Shown: positions 25,569 to 34,160, counted from the first letter of the stretch. The stretch is DNA of 64,000 bases from Cellulophaga algicola DSM 14237 (GCF_000186265.1 NC_014934.1:2418001-2482000), one strand, 5' to 3'. Numbers and translations are program-made. The notes: generated from the letters alone by a model not told the origin.

Positions 25569-28197
25569 AGGTGTAAAAAAAATCACCTCTCCCCAATTAG
25601 CATTTACTTTTATTTTATTTTTAACCGCACTATTTTCTTCCGCACAAGAAGCTTCTTCTTATGAGGAAGGTAAAAAATATATACTAGGTGGTTTAGAAGT
25701 AACGGGACTTCAAAGTTACAATGAGCAAACAGTAAAAACCTATACAGGTTTACGGGACGGACAGCCTATTACAATTCCAGGAGAAGAGATTAGTGCCATA
25801 ATTAATAAGTTGTGGAACTTAGAACTTTTTAGTGATATAAGTTTTTACATTACAAAAGTAGAAGGAGAAAGTATATTTTTAGAATTGAATATTCTAGAAA
25901 GACCTACACTTTCTAATGTTACTATATATGGAGTAAAGAAAGGTAAGATAGATGATATTTTAAAAGATACCGATCTTAAAAAAGGTAAAAAAATTACTGA
26001 AAACCTTATAGCGAATACTAAAAATTACCTTCAAAATAAATATAAAAAGAAGGGGTTTTTAAATACTAAGGTGGCTATTGCTACTGCTATTGATACTTCT
26101 GAAGCCAATGCGCAGAGCATGGTAATTAATATTAAGAAAGGTAAGAAGGTAAAAATTAGCGCTATTAATTTTGAAGGAAACGAGAAATTATCAGATAAGA
26201 GACTTAAGAAAGCCTTTAAAAAGACAAAAGAAAAATCCCTTAAAAACATTTTAACACTTAAAAGATCTAAATATATCCCTGAGGATTACGATGCAGATTT
26301 GGTTAAATTAGTAGAGACTTACGCTGAAAAGGGGTATAGAGATGCACGTATTATTTCTGATTCTATCTCTAACAATGGGGATGATCTTATAGATATAACT
26401 ATTAAGGTAGAAGAAGGTGATAAATATTATTTCGGAGAAATAAATTTTGTTGGGAATACGGTTTATACGGATAGACAATTAAGTTCTGTTTTAGGGATTA
26501 GAAAAGGAGATACCTATAATGGGGTATTACTTAAGGAAAGAATTGCAGATAATACAAAGCCAGATCCAAATGATATAACTAGTTTATATCAGAATAATGG
26601 CTACATGTTTTCTAGTATTAACCCTGTAGAAATGTCTGCAGCGAATGATACTATTAATTTTGAAATACGTATTATAGAAGGTAAAGAAACTTTTCTTAAC
26701 CATGTTACCATAGATGGTAATGATAAAACAAATGATCATGTAGTGTATCGTGAATTACGTACAAGACCAGGTCAGAAATACAATAAAGCAGATATTATTA
26801 GAAGTATCCGTGAACTTGGTGCTTTAGGTTATTTTGATGCTGAGAATGTAAAACCAGATGTTTTAAATCCAGATCCTAACTCGGGTACTGTAGATTTAAA
26901 TTATAGTTTAGTAGAATCTGGTTCAAGTCAGATAGAACTACAAGGTGGTTATGGTGGTGGTGGTTTCATCGGAACATTAGGTTTGTCTTTTAGTAATTTC
27001 TCTATTAAAAACATATTGAATGGAGAATCTTATAAGCCAGTCCCAATGGGAGATGGTCAGACCTTTGCTTTGCGTTTACAAGCGAGCCAGACCTATAGAG
27101 TGTATAGCTTAAACTTTTCAGAACCTTGGCTAGGGGGAAGAAAACCAGTTGGTTTTAATATGTCTTTATCTAGAACGCAGCAGTTTAGAGCATCTTATGG
27201 TAATAACGGAAGATTTGAGGTTAATAAAGATCAGCAATTTTCTATTACGGGTATTACTTTAGGGATCGCTAAGCGTGTGCAATGGCCAGATGATTTCTTT
27301 ACCATATCACATTCTGTAGGGTATCAATTGTATGATTTTAAAGATTATAACTTAGGGCTTTTTAATTTTGGAGATGGTAAAGTTAATTCTCTTGCGTATA
27401 CCTTAGGTATTTCTAGGAGATCTGCAGGAACAAACCCAATTTTCCCTACATCAGGATCTAATTTTGAAATTAAAGCAAAATTCACACCGCCATGGTCTTT
27501 ATTGAATGGTAAAGATTATAAGCAATTAAATGAAGATGAAGCTGCGGTTTATGCCAGTACTGAGTCTAATGCTGCGAAAACAGAAGAGATAGAGCGTATA
27601 GAACGTGAGCGTTTTAAGTGGTTAGAATTCTATAAAGTAAATTTCAAGGGAGATTGGTATACGACCTTAATTGGTAATGTGAGTAATAAATCTTTAGTAT
27701 TAAGAACAAACGCAGAGTTTGGTTTCTTGGGTAATTATAATAGTAGTGTTGGTGATGTACCTTTCGAACGTTTCTTTGTTGGTGGAGATGGTATGGGTAA
27801 TTTTACTTTAGATGGGCGTGAAAATGTAGCGCTTAGAGGGTATGAGAATCAATCAATAACCCCTTATGTGACAGACAAGTTTTCGGATGCAACTGAGCAA
27901 GCTGGTGGACTTATCTATAATAAGTTCTCTATGGAACTTAGGTATCCTTTAACGCTTAAACCATCTGCTTCTATTTATGGTCTTGTATTTGCTGAAGGTG
28001 GAAATGCATTTTCTAGCTTTAAAGAATTTAACCCTTTTGAGATAAAAAGATCAGTAGGTGCTGGTTTGCGTATATTTATGCCTGCCTTTGGTTTATTAGG
28101 TATTGATTTTGGATATGGTTTTGATAGCGATTTAAACCCAGGTTCTGTAGGACCAAGCGGTTGGCAGACACACTTTATTATTGGTCAACAATTTTAA
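25540..28197 (+). CDS. bamA: Outer membrane protein assembly factor BamA
   Basis: The product has 885 residues. A basic leader and hydrophobic signal (LAFTFILFLTALFSSAQ, about 19-35) precede a chain of POTRA domains with the GYxxAxI-like turns KKKGFLNTKV, EKGYRDARI and ALGYFDAENV, then a C-terminal 16-strand barrel with the lid-type sequence FVGGDGMGNFTLDGRENVALRGYEN and terminal QTHFIIGQQF. BamA folds and inserts outer-membrane proteins. No ATG precedes the signal peptide; the frame opens with TTG at 25540 inside uppS, so translation is probably coupled to uppS. Confidence 0.94.
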   Translation: MEKLANNLSRGVKKITSPQLAFTFILFLTALFSSAQEASSYEEGKKYILGGLEVTGLQSYNEQTVKTYTGLRDGQPITIPGEEISAIINKLWNLELFSDISFYITKVEGESIFLELNILERPTLSNVTIYGVKKGKIDDILKDTDLKKGKKITENLIANTKNYLQNKYKKKGFLNTKVAIATAIDTSEANAQSMVINIKKGKKVKISAINFEGNEKLSDKRLKKAFKKTKEKSLKNILTLKRSKYIPEDYDADLVKLVETYAEKGYRDARIISDSISNNGDDLIDITIKVEEGDKYYFGEINFVGNTVYTDRQLSSVLGIRKGDTYNGVLLKERIADNTKPDPNDITSLYQNNGYMFSSINPVEMSAANDTINFEIRIIEGKETFLNHVTIDGNDKTNDHVVYRELRTRPGQKYNKADIIRSIRELGALGYFDAENVKPDVLNPDPNSGTVDLNYSLVESGSSQIELQGGYGGGGFIGTLGLSFSNFSIKNILNGESYKPVPMGDGQTFALRLQASQTYRVYSLNFSEPWLGGRKPVGFNMSLSRTQQFRASYGNNGRFEVNKDQQFSITGITLGIAKRVQWPDDFFTISHSVGYQLYDFKDYNLGLFNFGDGKVNSLAYTLGISRRSAGTNPIFPTSGSNFEIKAKFTPPWSLLNGKDYKQLNEDEAAVYASTESNAAKTEEIERIERERFKWLEFYKVNFKGDWYTTLIGNVSNKSLVLRTNAEFGFLGNYNSSVGDVPFERFFVGGDGMGNFTLDGRENVALRGYENQSITPYVTDKFSDATEQAGGLIYNKFSMELRYPLTLKPSASIYGLVFAEGGNAFSSFKEFNPFEIKRSVGAGLRIFMPAFGLLGIDFGYGFDSDLNPGSVGPSGWQTHFIIGQQF

Positions 28198-28213
28198 ACA
28201 ATGTAAAAATATT

Positions 28214-28274
28214 AAACACGTATTACTATCAAATTAATTAATAATAGTATTAATTTTGATAGTAATACGTGTTT
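28214..28274 (+). terminator. 20-bp perfect inverted repeat after bamA
   Basis: AAACACGTATTACTATCAAA (28214-28233) is exactly complementary to 28255-28274 with a 21-base AT-rich loop, starting 16 bases after the bamA stop. It is unusually long for an intrinsic terminator and is followed by a modest T-run (TTCTTTG). It may be a terminator or a stable mRNA 3' end. Confidence 0.65.
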
Positions 28275-28353
28275 TCTTTGTTATTGGTTAGATAAAAACT
28301 GTTTTTTGCAGTTAAATTGTAGAATTTAATAACATTCTTAAATAATTTAATTA

Positions 28354-28372
28354 TTTTGGCACGGTATTTTCT
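28354..28372 (+). promoter_or_regulatory. Possible sigma-54-like element before ompH
   Basis: TTTTGGCACGGTATTTTCT carries the TGGCAC -24 block, but the -12 position reads TTTCT instead of TTGCA/T. It ends 21 bases before the ATG. Weak evidence. Confidence 0.3.
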
Positions 28373-28393
28373 ATTATAGTAAATGTATACGAA

Positions 28394-29182
28394 ATGAAAA
28401 CAAAAGTTCTTTTAGTTATCAGTGCAATTTTGTGGTCCATAAATGGCTTCTCTCAAACACGTGGTGTGAGAATAGCATATATTGATATGGAGTACATTTT
28501 AGAAAATGTAGAAGAGTATAGAGAGGCAAACGAGCAATTGGATAGTAAAGTTCAGAAATGGAAGCTTGAAATAGAACAAGAAAAAAGTGCTGTTGATCAA
28601 ATGAAAAAGGATTTGATGGCGGAAAAAGTTTTATTAACGGCAGAACTTATTGAAGAGCGCGAAGAAGAAATTAGCCTTCTTGAAAAGGAAATGTTCGATT
28701 ACCAACAAGATAGATTTGGGCCAGGAGGAGATTTGTTTTTGTCAAAGCAGCGTTTAATACAGCCCATACAAGACCAGGTTTTTACGGAAGTACAGAAAAT
28801 TGGTCAGAGTAAGAACTATGATATGATTTTTGATAAATCTGCAGATGTGGTTATGTTATATGCAGAGAAAAGATTAGATATTAGTGATTTGGTTTTGAAA
28901 GCTATCTCTAGAACACGTAAAGTTAGTGCTGCAAGAGAGAAGATCAATCAGCGCGATTTAGAGCCAGTAGAAAGAGAAATGACTGATGCTTATAAGGAAA
29001 GGCTAGAACAATCTAAAGATGCAGAGGAAACAAGAGAGAAACTTGCAACGGACAAGCGAGAAGAGCAGTTGAAATTACGTGAAGACCGTAAAAAAGCGTA
29101 TGAAGCTAGACGCAAAAAGTTGCTAGAAGAACGTGAGGCAAAGAAAAAAGCGACTCAAGAAGAAGAAAAAGAAAATAATTAA
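28394..29182 (+). CDS. OmpH/Skp-family periplasmic chaperone with charged tail
   Basis: The product has 262 residues. After a signal peptide (to about residue 21, GFSQT) comes a Skp-like unit: IAYIDMEYILENVEEY, long coiled coil to about 110, and NYDMIFDKSADVVMLYAEKRLDISDLVLKAI. Normal Skp/OmpH proteins end near here, but this one continues for about 85 residues of Glu/Lys/Arg-rich helix (for example LREDRKKAYEARRKKLLEER). Skp-type chaperones hold unfolded outer-membrane proteins for BamA; its position right after bamA supports that role. The tail is unexplained. Confidence 0.9.
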   Translation: MKTKVLLVISAILWSINGFSQTRGVRIAYIDMEYILENVEEYREANEQLDSKVQKWKLEIEQEKSAVDQMKKDLMAEKVLLTAELIEEREEEISLLEKEMFDYQQDRFGPGGDLFLSKQRLIQPIQDQVFTEVQKIGQSKNYDMIFDKSADVVMLYAEKRLDISDLVLKAISRTRKVSAAREKINQRDLEPVEREMTDAYKERLEQSKDAEETREKLATDKREEQLKLREDRKKAYEARRKKLLEEREAKKKATQEEEKENN

Positions 29183-29257
29183 AAATTTTAAACTCAAAAA
29201 GCTCCCAGGCGGGAATAAACCATTAATTTAACACTCAAAACAAGTAATTTGAAAATC

Positions 29258-29767
29258 ATGAAACATTTAAAAGGAATAGTAGTAGCAGTAGTATTATTTG
29301 TAGGAGCTACAAGTTTTGTTAACGCGCAAAATAAAATGGCTCATATTAACGTAACAGAACTTATGTCTGCAATGCCAGAGATGAAATCTGCTGAAGCTGA
29401 ACTTAAAAAGTTAGAGCAAACGTATGGTGCAGATATTCAAAGTTCAATGACTTCTTTACAAGGGAAATTTAAGCAGTACGAGAGTGAAGCTCCTAGTAAG
29501 TCAGATGAAGAAAATCAGAAAAGAACTGTAGAGCTACAAGAAGCTCAAAAAAATATTCAAAGTGCTCAACAAAAAGCGAGTCAAGAATTACAAACTAAGC
29601 AAGTTGCTTTGTTAGGCCCTATTTCTGATAAAGCTAAAGCAGCTATCGAGAAAGTAGCAGCTGCTCAAGGTGTAAACTATGTTTTAGATTCTTCTCAAGG
29701 TAGCGGTGTAATCGTAGCTAAAGGAACAGATTTATTACCATTAGTGAAAAAGGAATTAGGATTCTAA
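29258..29767 (+). CDS. OmpH/Skp-family periplasmic chaperone
   Basis: The product has 169 residues from the ATG at 29258 (MKHLKGIVVAVVLFVG), with a signal peptide ending near SFVNAQ. The mature part is a typical Skp: KMAHINVTELMSAMPEM, a central coiled coil with Gln/Lys-rich helices (about 45-115), and a C-terminal beta part GVNYVLDSSQGSGVIVAKGTDLLPLV. An in-frame TTG at 29249 would add three residues and is less likely. It is the second of two tandem ompH genes downstream of bamA and ends at a strong terminator. Confidence 0.93.
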   Translation: MKHLKGIVVAVVLFVGATSFVNAQNKMAHINVTELMSAMPEMKSAEAELKKLEQTYGADIQSSMTSLQGKFKQYESEAPSKSDEENQKRTVELQEAQKNIQSAQQKASQELQTKQVALLGPISDKAKAAIEKVAAAQGVNYVLDSSQGSGVIVAKGTDLLPLVKKELGF

Positions 29768-29787
29768 TTCAATCTTGTATAAATTTA

Positions 29788-29816
29788 AAAGCCCACTTTA
29801 TGTGGGCTTTTTTTAT
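29788..29816 (+). terminator. Intrinsic terminator after the second ompH
   Basis: AAAGCCCAC (29788-29796) pairs with GTGGGCTTT (29802-29810) over a 5-base loop, followed by seven T. Confidence 0.9.
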
Positions 29817-29891
29817 TTAAAATTATACATGTTTTTTTTTGAACGTGGTTTTTAATGTAACTTTAAACTATAATTATTCTTTGTTAGTCTT

Positions 29892-30671
29892 ATGAATTTA
29901 CAACCTATAGGTATTTTTGATTCTGGTGTTGGAGGAACGTCTATTTGGAAAGAAATACATAAATTATTACCTAATGAGGATACTATTTATTTAGCAGATA
30001 GTAAGAATGCACCTTATGGTGAAAAATCTGCTGATGAGATTTTAAACCTGAGCATAAAAAACACCGAATTTCTATTAAATCTAGGATGTAAAATTATCGT
30101 GATAGCTTGTAATACAGCTACGACAAACGCAATAGCTTACCTTAGAAAAACCTATGATATTCCGTTTATAGGGATTGAGCCTGCTATTAAACCAGCGGCA
30201 CTTAATTCAAAATCTAAAACTATTGGGGTGTTGGCCACCAAAGGTACTTTGACCAGTGCCCTTTTTAATACAACATCAAAAAATTATTCAGAAGGTATTA
30301 CTGTTATTGATCAAGATGGTGAAGGCTTAGTTCCGTTAATAGAGTCCGGTAAGGTTAATGGTGTTGAGGTAAGAAATCTTTTACTTAAATACTTAAACCC
30401 AATGATACACCAAGGAATAGATTATCTAGTTTTAGGCTGTACACATTACCCTTATTTAATTCCAGTAATTCAAGAAATAGTATCAGACAAGGTTACGATA
30501 ATAGATTCTGGAGAAGCGGTTGCAAAACACACTAAAAGTATTCTAGAGAAATTTAAGCTTTCTGCAAGTGATCAGCTATCAAAGCATCAGTTTTATAGCA
30601 ATAAGAATGCTGATGAGTTAAAATATTTTTTAACAGATTATGAGGTTTCTGTAGATTTTTTAGATTTTTAA
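29892..30671 (+). CDS. murI: Glutamate racemase
   Basis: The product has 259 residues. It has IGIFDSGVGGTSIW (substrate loop with catalytic-region Asp/Ser), ADSKNAPYGEKS, the first catalytic Cys in VIACNTATTNAI and the second in LVLGCTHYPYLIPVI. The enzyme makes D-glutamate for peptidoglycan. It sits at the end of the nadK-porG-uppS-bamA-ompH envelope cluster but behind a terminator. Its last 12 bases overlap the convergent folA. Confidence 0.96.
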   Translation: MNLQPIGIFDSGVGGTSIWKEIHKLLPNEDTIYLADSKNAPYGEKSADEILNLSIKNTEFLLNLGCKIIVIACNTATTNAIAYLRKTYDIPFIGIEPAIKPAALNSKSKTIGVLATKGTLTSALFNTTSKNYSEGITVIDQDGEGLVPLIESGKVNGVEVRNLLLKYLNPMIHQGIDYLVLGCTHYPYLIPVIQEIVSDKVTIIDSGEAVAKHTKSILEKFKLSASDQLSKHQFYSNKNADELKYFLTDYEVSVDFLDF

Positions 30672-31160
30672 CTGATAGGTTAAATAGGTAAAAGCATACT
30701 TATGCTTGTCATCTTTTGGGTGATGCTCTTCTTTTATTAATTCCCATTTATTTTCATCAAATTCAGGAAAAAAAGCATCTGCTTCAAAATTTCCGTGGAC
30801 TCTAGTGAGTTCTATACATGTTGCTTTTTCAAGACCTAAAGCATATATTTCACCTCCGCCAATAATAAATACTGCGTTGTTTAGTTGATTGCCTACAATA
30901 AGGGCTTCTTCTAAAGAATGTACCACCTTGCAATTTTCAAAGACAGTCTTGTAATTTTTGTCTCTAGTGATAATGATATGCGTTCTATTGGGTAGTGGTT
31001 TAGGAAAGCTTTCAAAGGTCTTTCTTCCCATGACTATGGGATAACCGGTAGTTAGCGCTTTAAAGCGCTTAAAGTCGTCAGGGAGATGCCAAAGCAGGTC
31101 ATTATCCTTGCCCAGTGCATTGTTATCAGCTGCAGCTGCTATTAGAGTAACTGTTTTCAA
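30660..31160 (-). CDS. folA: Dihydrofolate reductase
   Basis: The product has 166 residues. Motifs are VTLIAAAADNNALGKDNDLLWHLPDDFKRFK (active-site Asp in LPDD), IVMGRKTFESF, LPNRTHIIITRD, AVFIIGGGEIYALGL and the C-terminal half ELTRVHGNFEADAFFPEF. It regenerates tetrahydrofolate, needed because ThyA (35.4 kb) oxidises the folate cofactor. Its start overlaps the 2TM gene stop by 4 bases (ATGA type), so translation is coupled. Confidence 0.97.
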   Translation of the reverse strand: MKTVTLIAAAADNNALGKDNDLLWHLPDDFKRFKALTTGYPIVMGRKTFESFPKPLPNRTHIIITRDKNYKTVFENCKVVHSLEEALIVGNQLNNAVFIIGGGEIYALGLEKATCIELTRVHGNFEADAFFPEFDENKWELIKEEHHPKDDKHKYAFTYLTYQLKI

Positions 31161-31546
31161 TCTTCTTTTTTTTTATTTATTTGAGAAATAGGGAATTCTG
31201 TTTCTATTTCTTTTTGAAGCGCTGCTATGCGTGTTTTTTGTTTTTTAACCAACTTCTCTCTCTGACTACGTTCCCAGGCTAGACCCATAAATTTTTGGGT
31301 AACAAATACATTTATAAGGTGCATTACAAATAGAAACGACCAGAACGTTATCACCCAAATAAACCAGTCATAGGCTTCGCCATATTTGAGTATTTTATTA
31401 ATTAAAACTAAAAAGACACTACCTACTAAAAAAATGATGAAATGGGCATAAAGGCGCTTCTTTTGCTTAATACGTATTTGAGCATGTTCTAATAACTCAT
31501 GCTGCTCTAAATTTATATCCGATTCTTTTTTAGCTTTTAAAAACAT
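31157..31546 (-). CDS. 2TM-domain membrane protein
   Basis: The product has 129 residues from the chosen start MFLKAKKESDINLEQ. Two hydrophobic segments (about 38-60 and 66-90: FIIFLVGSVFLVLINKIL and WFIWVITFWSFLFVMHLINVF) fit the 2TM domain family found as short proteins or fused to LytTR histidine kinases in Bacteroidota. The remaining ends are charged. An upstream ATG at 31570 overlaps the -7 box, so 31546 is preferred. Role unknown; it is first in a unit with folA. Confidence 0.8.
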   Translation of the reverse strand: MFLKAKKESDINLEQHELLEHAQIRIKQKKRLYAHFIIFLVGSVFLVLINKILKYGEAYDWFIWVITFWSFLFVMHLINVFVTQKFMGLAWERSQREKLVKKQKTRIAALQKEIETEFPISQINKKKED

Positions 31547-31567
31547 CTCAATTAGTATCTTTACTAA

Positions 31568-31575
31568 CAAAGATA
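31568..31575 (-). promoter_or_regulatory. -7 box of the 2TM-folA transcript
   Basis: On the minus strand TATCTTTG fits TAnnTTTG; it lies 22 bases before the chosen ATG and overlaps the alternative longer start. Confidence 0.65.
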
Positions 31576-31601
31576 GTATAATCCTATTTTAACATATCAT
31601 C

Positions 31602-32690
31602 ATGCAAAAGATAATTAAAGAGTTTCCAATTTTAGATCAAACCATCTATGCAAATACAGCAGCCTACGGAATTATGTATGACGGCCTTTTAGATTGGCGT
31701 CAAGAACATGATTTAGATTATTTAATTGGAGGTAGTGATTTTAAACTTAAGGCGGCAAAGTTAATAACACAGGTGAGAGCCACTGTAGGGGCTTTTTTTA
31801 ATTGTAAAAATGAGAATGTAGCCTTGGTTCAGAACTTTTCATTAGGAATGAATATGCTGTTAGAGGGCTTAGATGCTTCAAATAAGGTATTGTTATTAGA
31901 TGATGATTACCCTTCTCTAAAATGGCCGTTTATGAGCCGTGGTTTTGATGTGCACTATGTAGCTATACTTCAAGGAAATTTAGAAGAAAACATTGTAGAA
32001 AAAATCAAATCAGAGAAAATTACCATTTTGGCAATTAGTATTGTACAATGGGTAAATGGGATTAAGATCGATTTGGATTTTCTTGCTAAACTTAAAGCGG
32101 AATTTCCAGAATTATTAATTATAGCCGATGGAACTCAGTTCTGTGGTACAGAAGATTTTGATTTTGATAATTCGGCAATAGATGTTTTAGGGGCTAGTGG
32201 TTATAAGTGGTTGCTTGCGGGCAGTGGTAACGGTTTCATGCTTTTTAAGGAAGAGATTAAGAATCGCTTTACGTTGAAAACCGCCGGTTTTAATTCTGCT
32301 AATGGTGTCGTTGATGGATTTGATACGATTAAATTTGTCAAACATTTTGAGCCAGGCCATTTAGATACCTTAAGTTTTGGTAGCTTAAAATGTTCTCTTG
32401 ATTTTTTATCGGGTATTGGGATGAAGGTTATTGGTGACGCAAATGCCGCTTTGAGTGCTTATGCTTTTCAAGAGTTCTCGAAATTAGAAGTACTGGAAGC
32501 TACCGTCTTGGCAAGAGATAAGCATAGTACCATTTTTAATATTACGGGAAATCAAAAAATGTTTGATGCGCTCCTTAATAATGATATTATGTGTTCACAG
32601 CGTGGAGAGGGTATTAGACTAAGTTTTCATTTCTATAATACGATTAAAAATGTTGCTAAAGTTATAAATGTCATAAAAAAAACGAAGTAA
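31602..32690 (+). CDS. Class V aminotransferase family protein (PLP-dependent)
   Basis: The product has 362 residues. Fold-type I landmarks are YANTAAYGIMYDGL at the N-terminus, the cofactor-binding ALVQNFSLGMNMLLEGL, LIIADGTQFCGTEDFDFDNSAIDVLGASGYKWLL (PLP Asp and Schiff-base Lys in YKWLL), and the C-terminal IRLSFHFYNTIKNVAKVI. It resembles the selenocysteine lyase/cysteine desulfurase-like group but lacks an evident catalytic cysteine loop, so a desulfurase role is not supported. Substrate unknown. It stands alone, divergent from the 2TM gene. Confidence 0.85.
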   Translation: MQKIIKEFPILDQTIYANTAAYGIMYDGLLDWRQEHDLDYLIGGSDFKLKAAKLITQVRATVGAFFNCKNENVALVQNFSLGMNMLLEGLDASNKVLLLDDDYPSLKWPFMSRGFDVHYVAILQGNLEENIVEKIKSEKITILAISIVQWVNGIKIDLDFLAKLKAEFPELLIIADGTQFCGTEDFDFDNSAIDVLGASGYKWLLAGSGNGFMLFKEEIKNRFTLKTAGFNSANGVVDGFDTIKFVKHFEPGHLDTLSFGSLKCSLDFLSGIGMKVIGDANAALSAYAFQEFSKLEVLEATVLARDKHSTIFNITGNQKMFDALLNNDIMCSQRGEGIRLSFHFYNTIKNVAKVINVIKKTK

Positions 32691-32839
32691 AGACTTTGTA
32701 AATACAAAAAATTCTTACATTTAATTGAGAATTCTGATTTTTTGTAAATGTAAATTTACTAATTTGATAAATCGATGTTAACTAATTGTTTATCAATTAT
32801 ATATTGATTTGATTTGTACTGAATTTAAACGACAACGCT

Positions 32840-33136
32840 ATGGCTATCACAAAACAGTATTTAAAAAGTAAGCCGGTATGTAAAGTGACTTTTACAGTGC
32901 CAGCAGAAGAAGCTTCTAAAGTTTATGTAGTAGGAGATTTCAATAATTGGAATCCTAAAAAAGGAACTTTAAGGAAATTAAAGAATGGTACTTTTAAAGG
33001 CACTATGGACTTACCTAAGGAGGCATCTTATGAATTTAGATACCTTATAGATGATACTTATGTTAATGAAGCTGAGGCAGATCGTTATCAATGGAATGAA
33101 TTTGCAGGCACAGAGAATGCAGTTTTAGAGTTATAA
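32840..33136 (+). CDS. Stand-alone CBM48/isoamylase early-set domain protein
   Basis: The product has 98 residues and is only a glycogen-binding-type Ig fold: VCKVTFTVPAEEASKVYVVGDFNNWNPKKGTLRKL (typical VGDFNNW carbohydrate-binding turn) and YEFRYLIDDTYVNEAEADRY. Such domains normally flank glycogen-branching or AMPK-type enzymes; as a lone cytosolic protein it may bind glucans or a partner enzyme. There is no signal peptide. Its 3' end (NAVLEL and terminator) was duplicated about 1 kb downstream. No glycogen genes are nearby. Confidence 0.88.
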   Translation: MAITKQYLKSKPVCKVTFTVPAEEASKVYVVGDFNNWNPKKGTLRKLKNGTFKGTMDLPKEASYEFRYLIDDTYVNEAEADRYQWNEFAGTENAVLEL

Positions 33137-33195
33137 TTATCATATTAAATTTCATAAAAAAAAGCCGAAACAATTTGTTTCGGCTTTTTTGTGTT
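33114..33195. repeat. Duplicated segment, copy 1
   Basis: It covers the last codons of the CBM48 gene (NAVLEL stop), its terminator and the 3' flank of the first TonB_C gene. It is closely similar to 34086-34160, including the same terminator core (GCCGAAACAATTTGTTTCGG against GCCGATACAATTTGTTTTGG). Confidence 0.85.
33161..33190. terminator. Bidirectional terminator, CBM48 and TonB_C genes
   Basis: AAAGCCGAAAC (33161-33171) pairs with GTTTCGGCTTT (33177-33187) over a 5-base loop. An A-run precedes and a T-run follows, so it serves both convergent genes. Confidence 0.88.
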
Positions 33196-34044
33196 TTATT
33201 GAAGTCTAAATGTTATTGGGAGAGAGAAGGGGACCTTAACAGGTTTTCCGTCTTCTTCTCCTGGCTCCATTTGAGGTAGTTTAGCGATAATTCTTCTTGC
33301 TTCTAATTCCAATACAGGATGAGATCCTCTGGTTTTTATAGCTGTTATATTGCCTTCTTTATCTATCATAAATATAACGTTCACTCTTCCTTGTATTCCC
33401 TTTTCTTGTGCAAATTCTGGATAGCGAAAGTTCTTCATGATGTGTTTCATCATTTTTCCTTGAAAGCACTGTTTTCGCTGCTGCTCACTTTCTATTTCAC
33501 ATCCGGGAAATACAGGTACTTTGTCTATGATGTTAAATTCAATAACTTCTGAATTTTCATTTTTCTTGGTTTTAGGTTTTTCAAATCTAGTTTTAATATC
33601 AATAATTTTAAATAGTGTCTTTTCTTCGGGAGTAATTTTTAGCTCTAAAATAAAAGTGGTGTTACCTTTAATATTATCTTCTGTAGAAGGTGTCATTTTT
33701 GGTAATTGCGCTATGGAACCATCTAGTGGCTCTCTGATTATTTCGTCATCAGAATCATAGAAATCAACCTTGTGTATTTCACCAATAGAATCTACTTTAA
33801 AACTAAAATAAACAGATCGTCCGTTGGTATTTGTTTCTGTCTTTTCTTCTTGGTAGTCAAATGAAGCCTCAAAGTTTGTGATCAAAATTTTTCTAAAGCA
33901 TTCTTCTGCAGCACTACTTGTCGTCGTGTTACAATCTTTAAAAGTTGCAAAATTGTTTTCTAGAAATGGGTTGTAATTTGTGGTTTGTGATAGCGCATTA
34001 CAAGAGATAAGTACTATGGCTATGCGTATTAAAATGGTTTTCAT
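33196..34044 (-). CDS. Secreted TonB_C-domain protein (paralogue 3 of 3)
   Basis: The product has 282 residues with a signal peptide (MKTILIRIAIVLISCNALSQ). Two TonB_C-like units follow: a degenerate one (about 45-150, with SVYFSFKVDSIGEIHKVDF and AQLPKMTPSTE) and a canonical C-terminal one (about 195-282, FRYPEFAQEKGIQGRVNVIFMID to ITFRLQ). A Cys pair marks each unit (NCN..EEC and PGCE..QCF). There is no TonB-type membrane anchor or proline-rich spacer, so it is unlikely to energise receptors alone. It arose by tandem duplication with the gene at 34160; the junction is still visible upstream of its ATG. Confidence 0.85.
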   Translation of the reverse strand: MKTILIRIAIVLISCNALSQTTNYNPFLENNFATFKDCNTTTSSAAEECFRKILITNFEASFDYQEEKTETNTNGRSVYFSFKVDSIGEIHKVDFYDSDDEIIREPLDGSIAQLPKMTPSTEDNIKGNTTFILELKITPEEKTLFKIIDIKTRFEKPKTKKNENSEVIEFNIIDKVPVFPGCEIESEQQRKQCFQGKMMKHIMKNFRYPEFAQEKGIQGRVNVIFMIDKEGNITAIKTRGSHPVLELEARRIIAKLPQMEPGEEDGKPVKVPFSLPITFRLQ

Positions 34045-34085
34045 ATTAAAGCTTAAAGGTCAATACAATGAATTTTTACGAACAA

Positions 34086-34160
34086 AGAATGCTGTTTTAG
34101 AGTTGTAATTATCTTATTTGATTTTTTAAAAAAGCCGATACAATTTGTTTTGGCTTTTCT
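34086..34160. repeat. Duplicated segment, copy 2 (CBM48 gene remnant)
   Basis: AAG AAT GCT GTT TTA GAG TTG TAA reads KNAVLEL stop on the plus strand, a non-functional relic of the CBM48 3' end. It is followed by the same intergenic sequence and terminator as copy 1, with the following TonB_C stop region also matching. Confidence 0.85.
34127..34158 (-). terminator. Terminator after the second TonB_C gene
   Basis: AAAAGCCGAT..(34130-34139) pairs imperfectly with GTTTTGGCTTTT (34147-34158), one mismatch and one G-U. It is the diverged copy of the terminator at 33161-33190 and has a T-run on the minus strand. Confidence 0.7.

Noticed and set aside
31602-32690. Cysteine desulfurase call for the class V aminotransferase
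   Set aside because: The fold fits, but the mobile catalytic cysteine loop of IscS/SufS is not evident.
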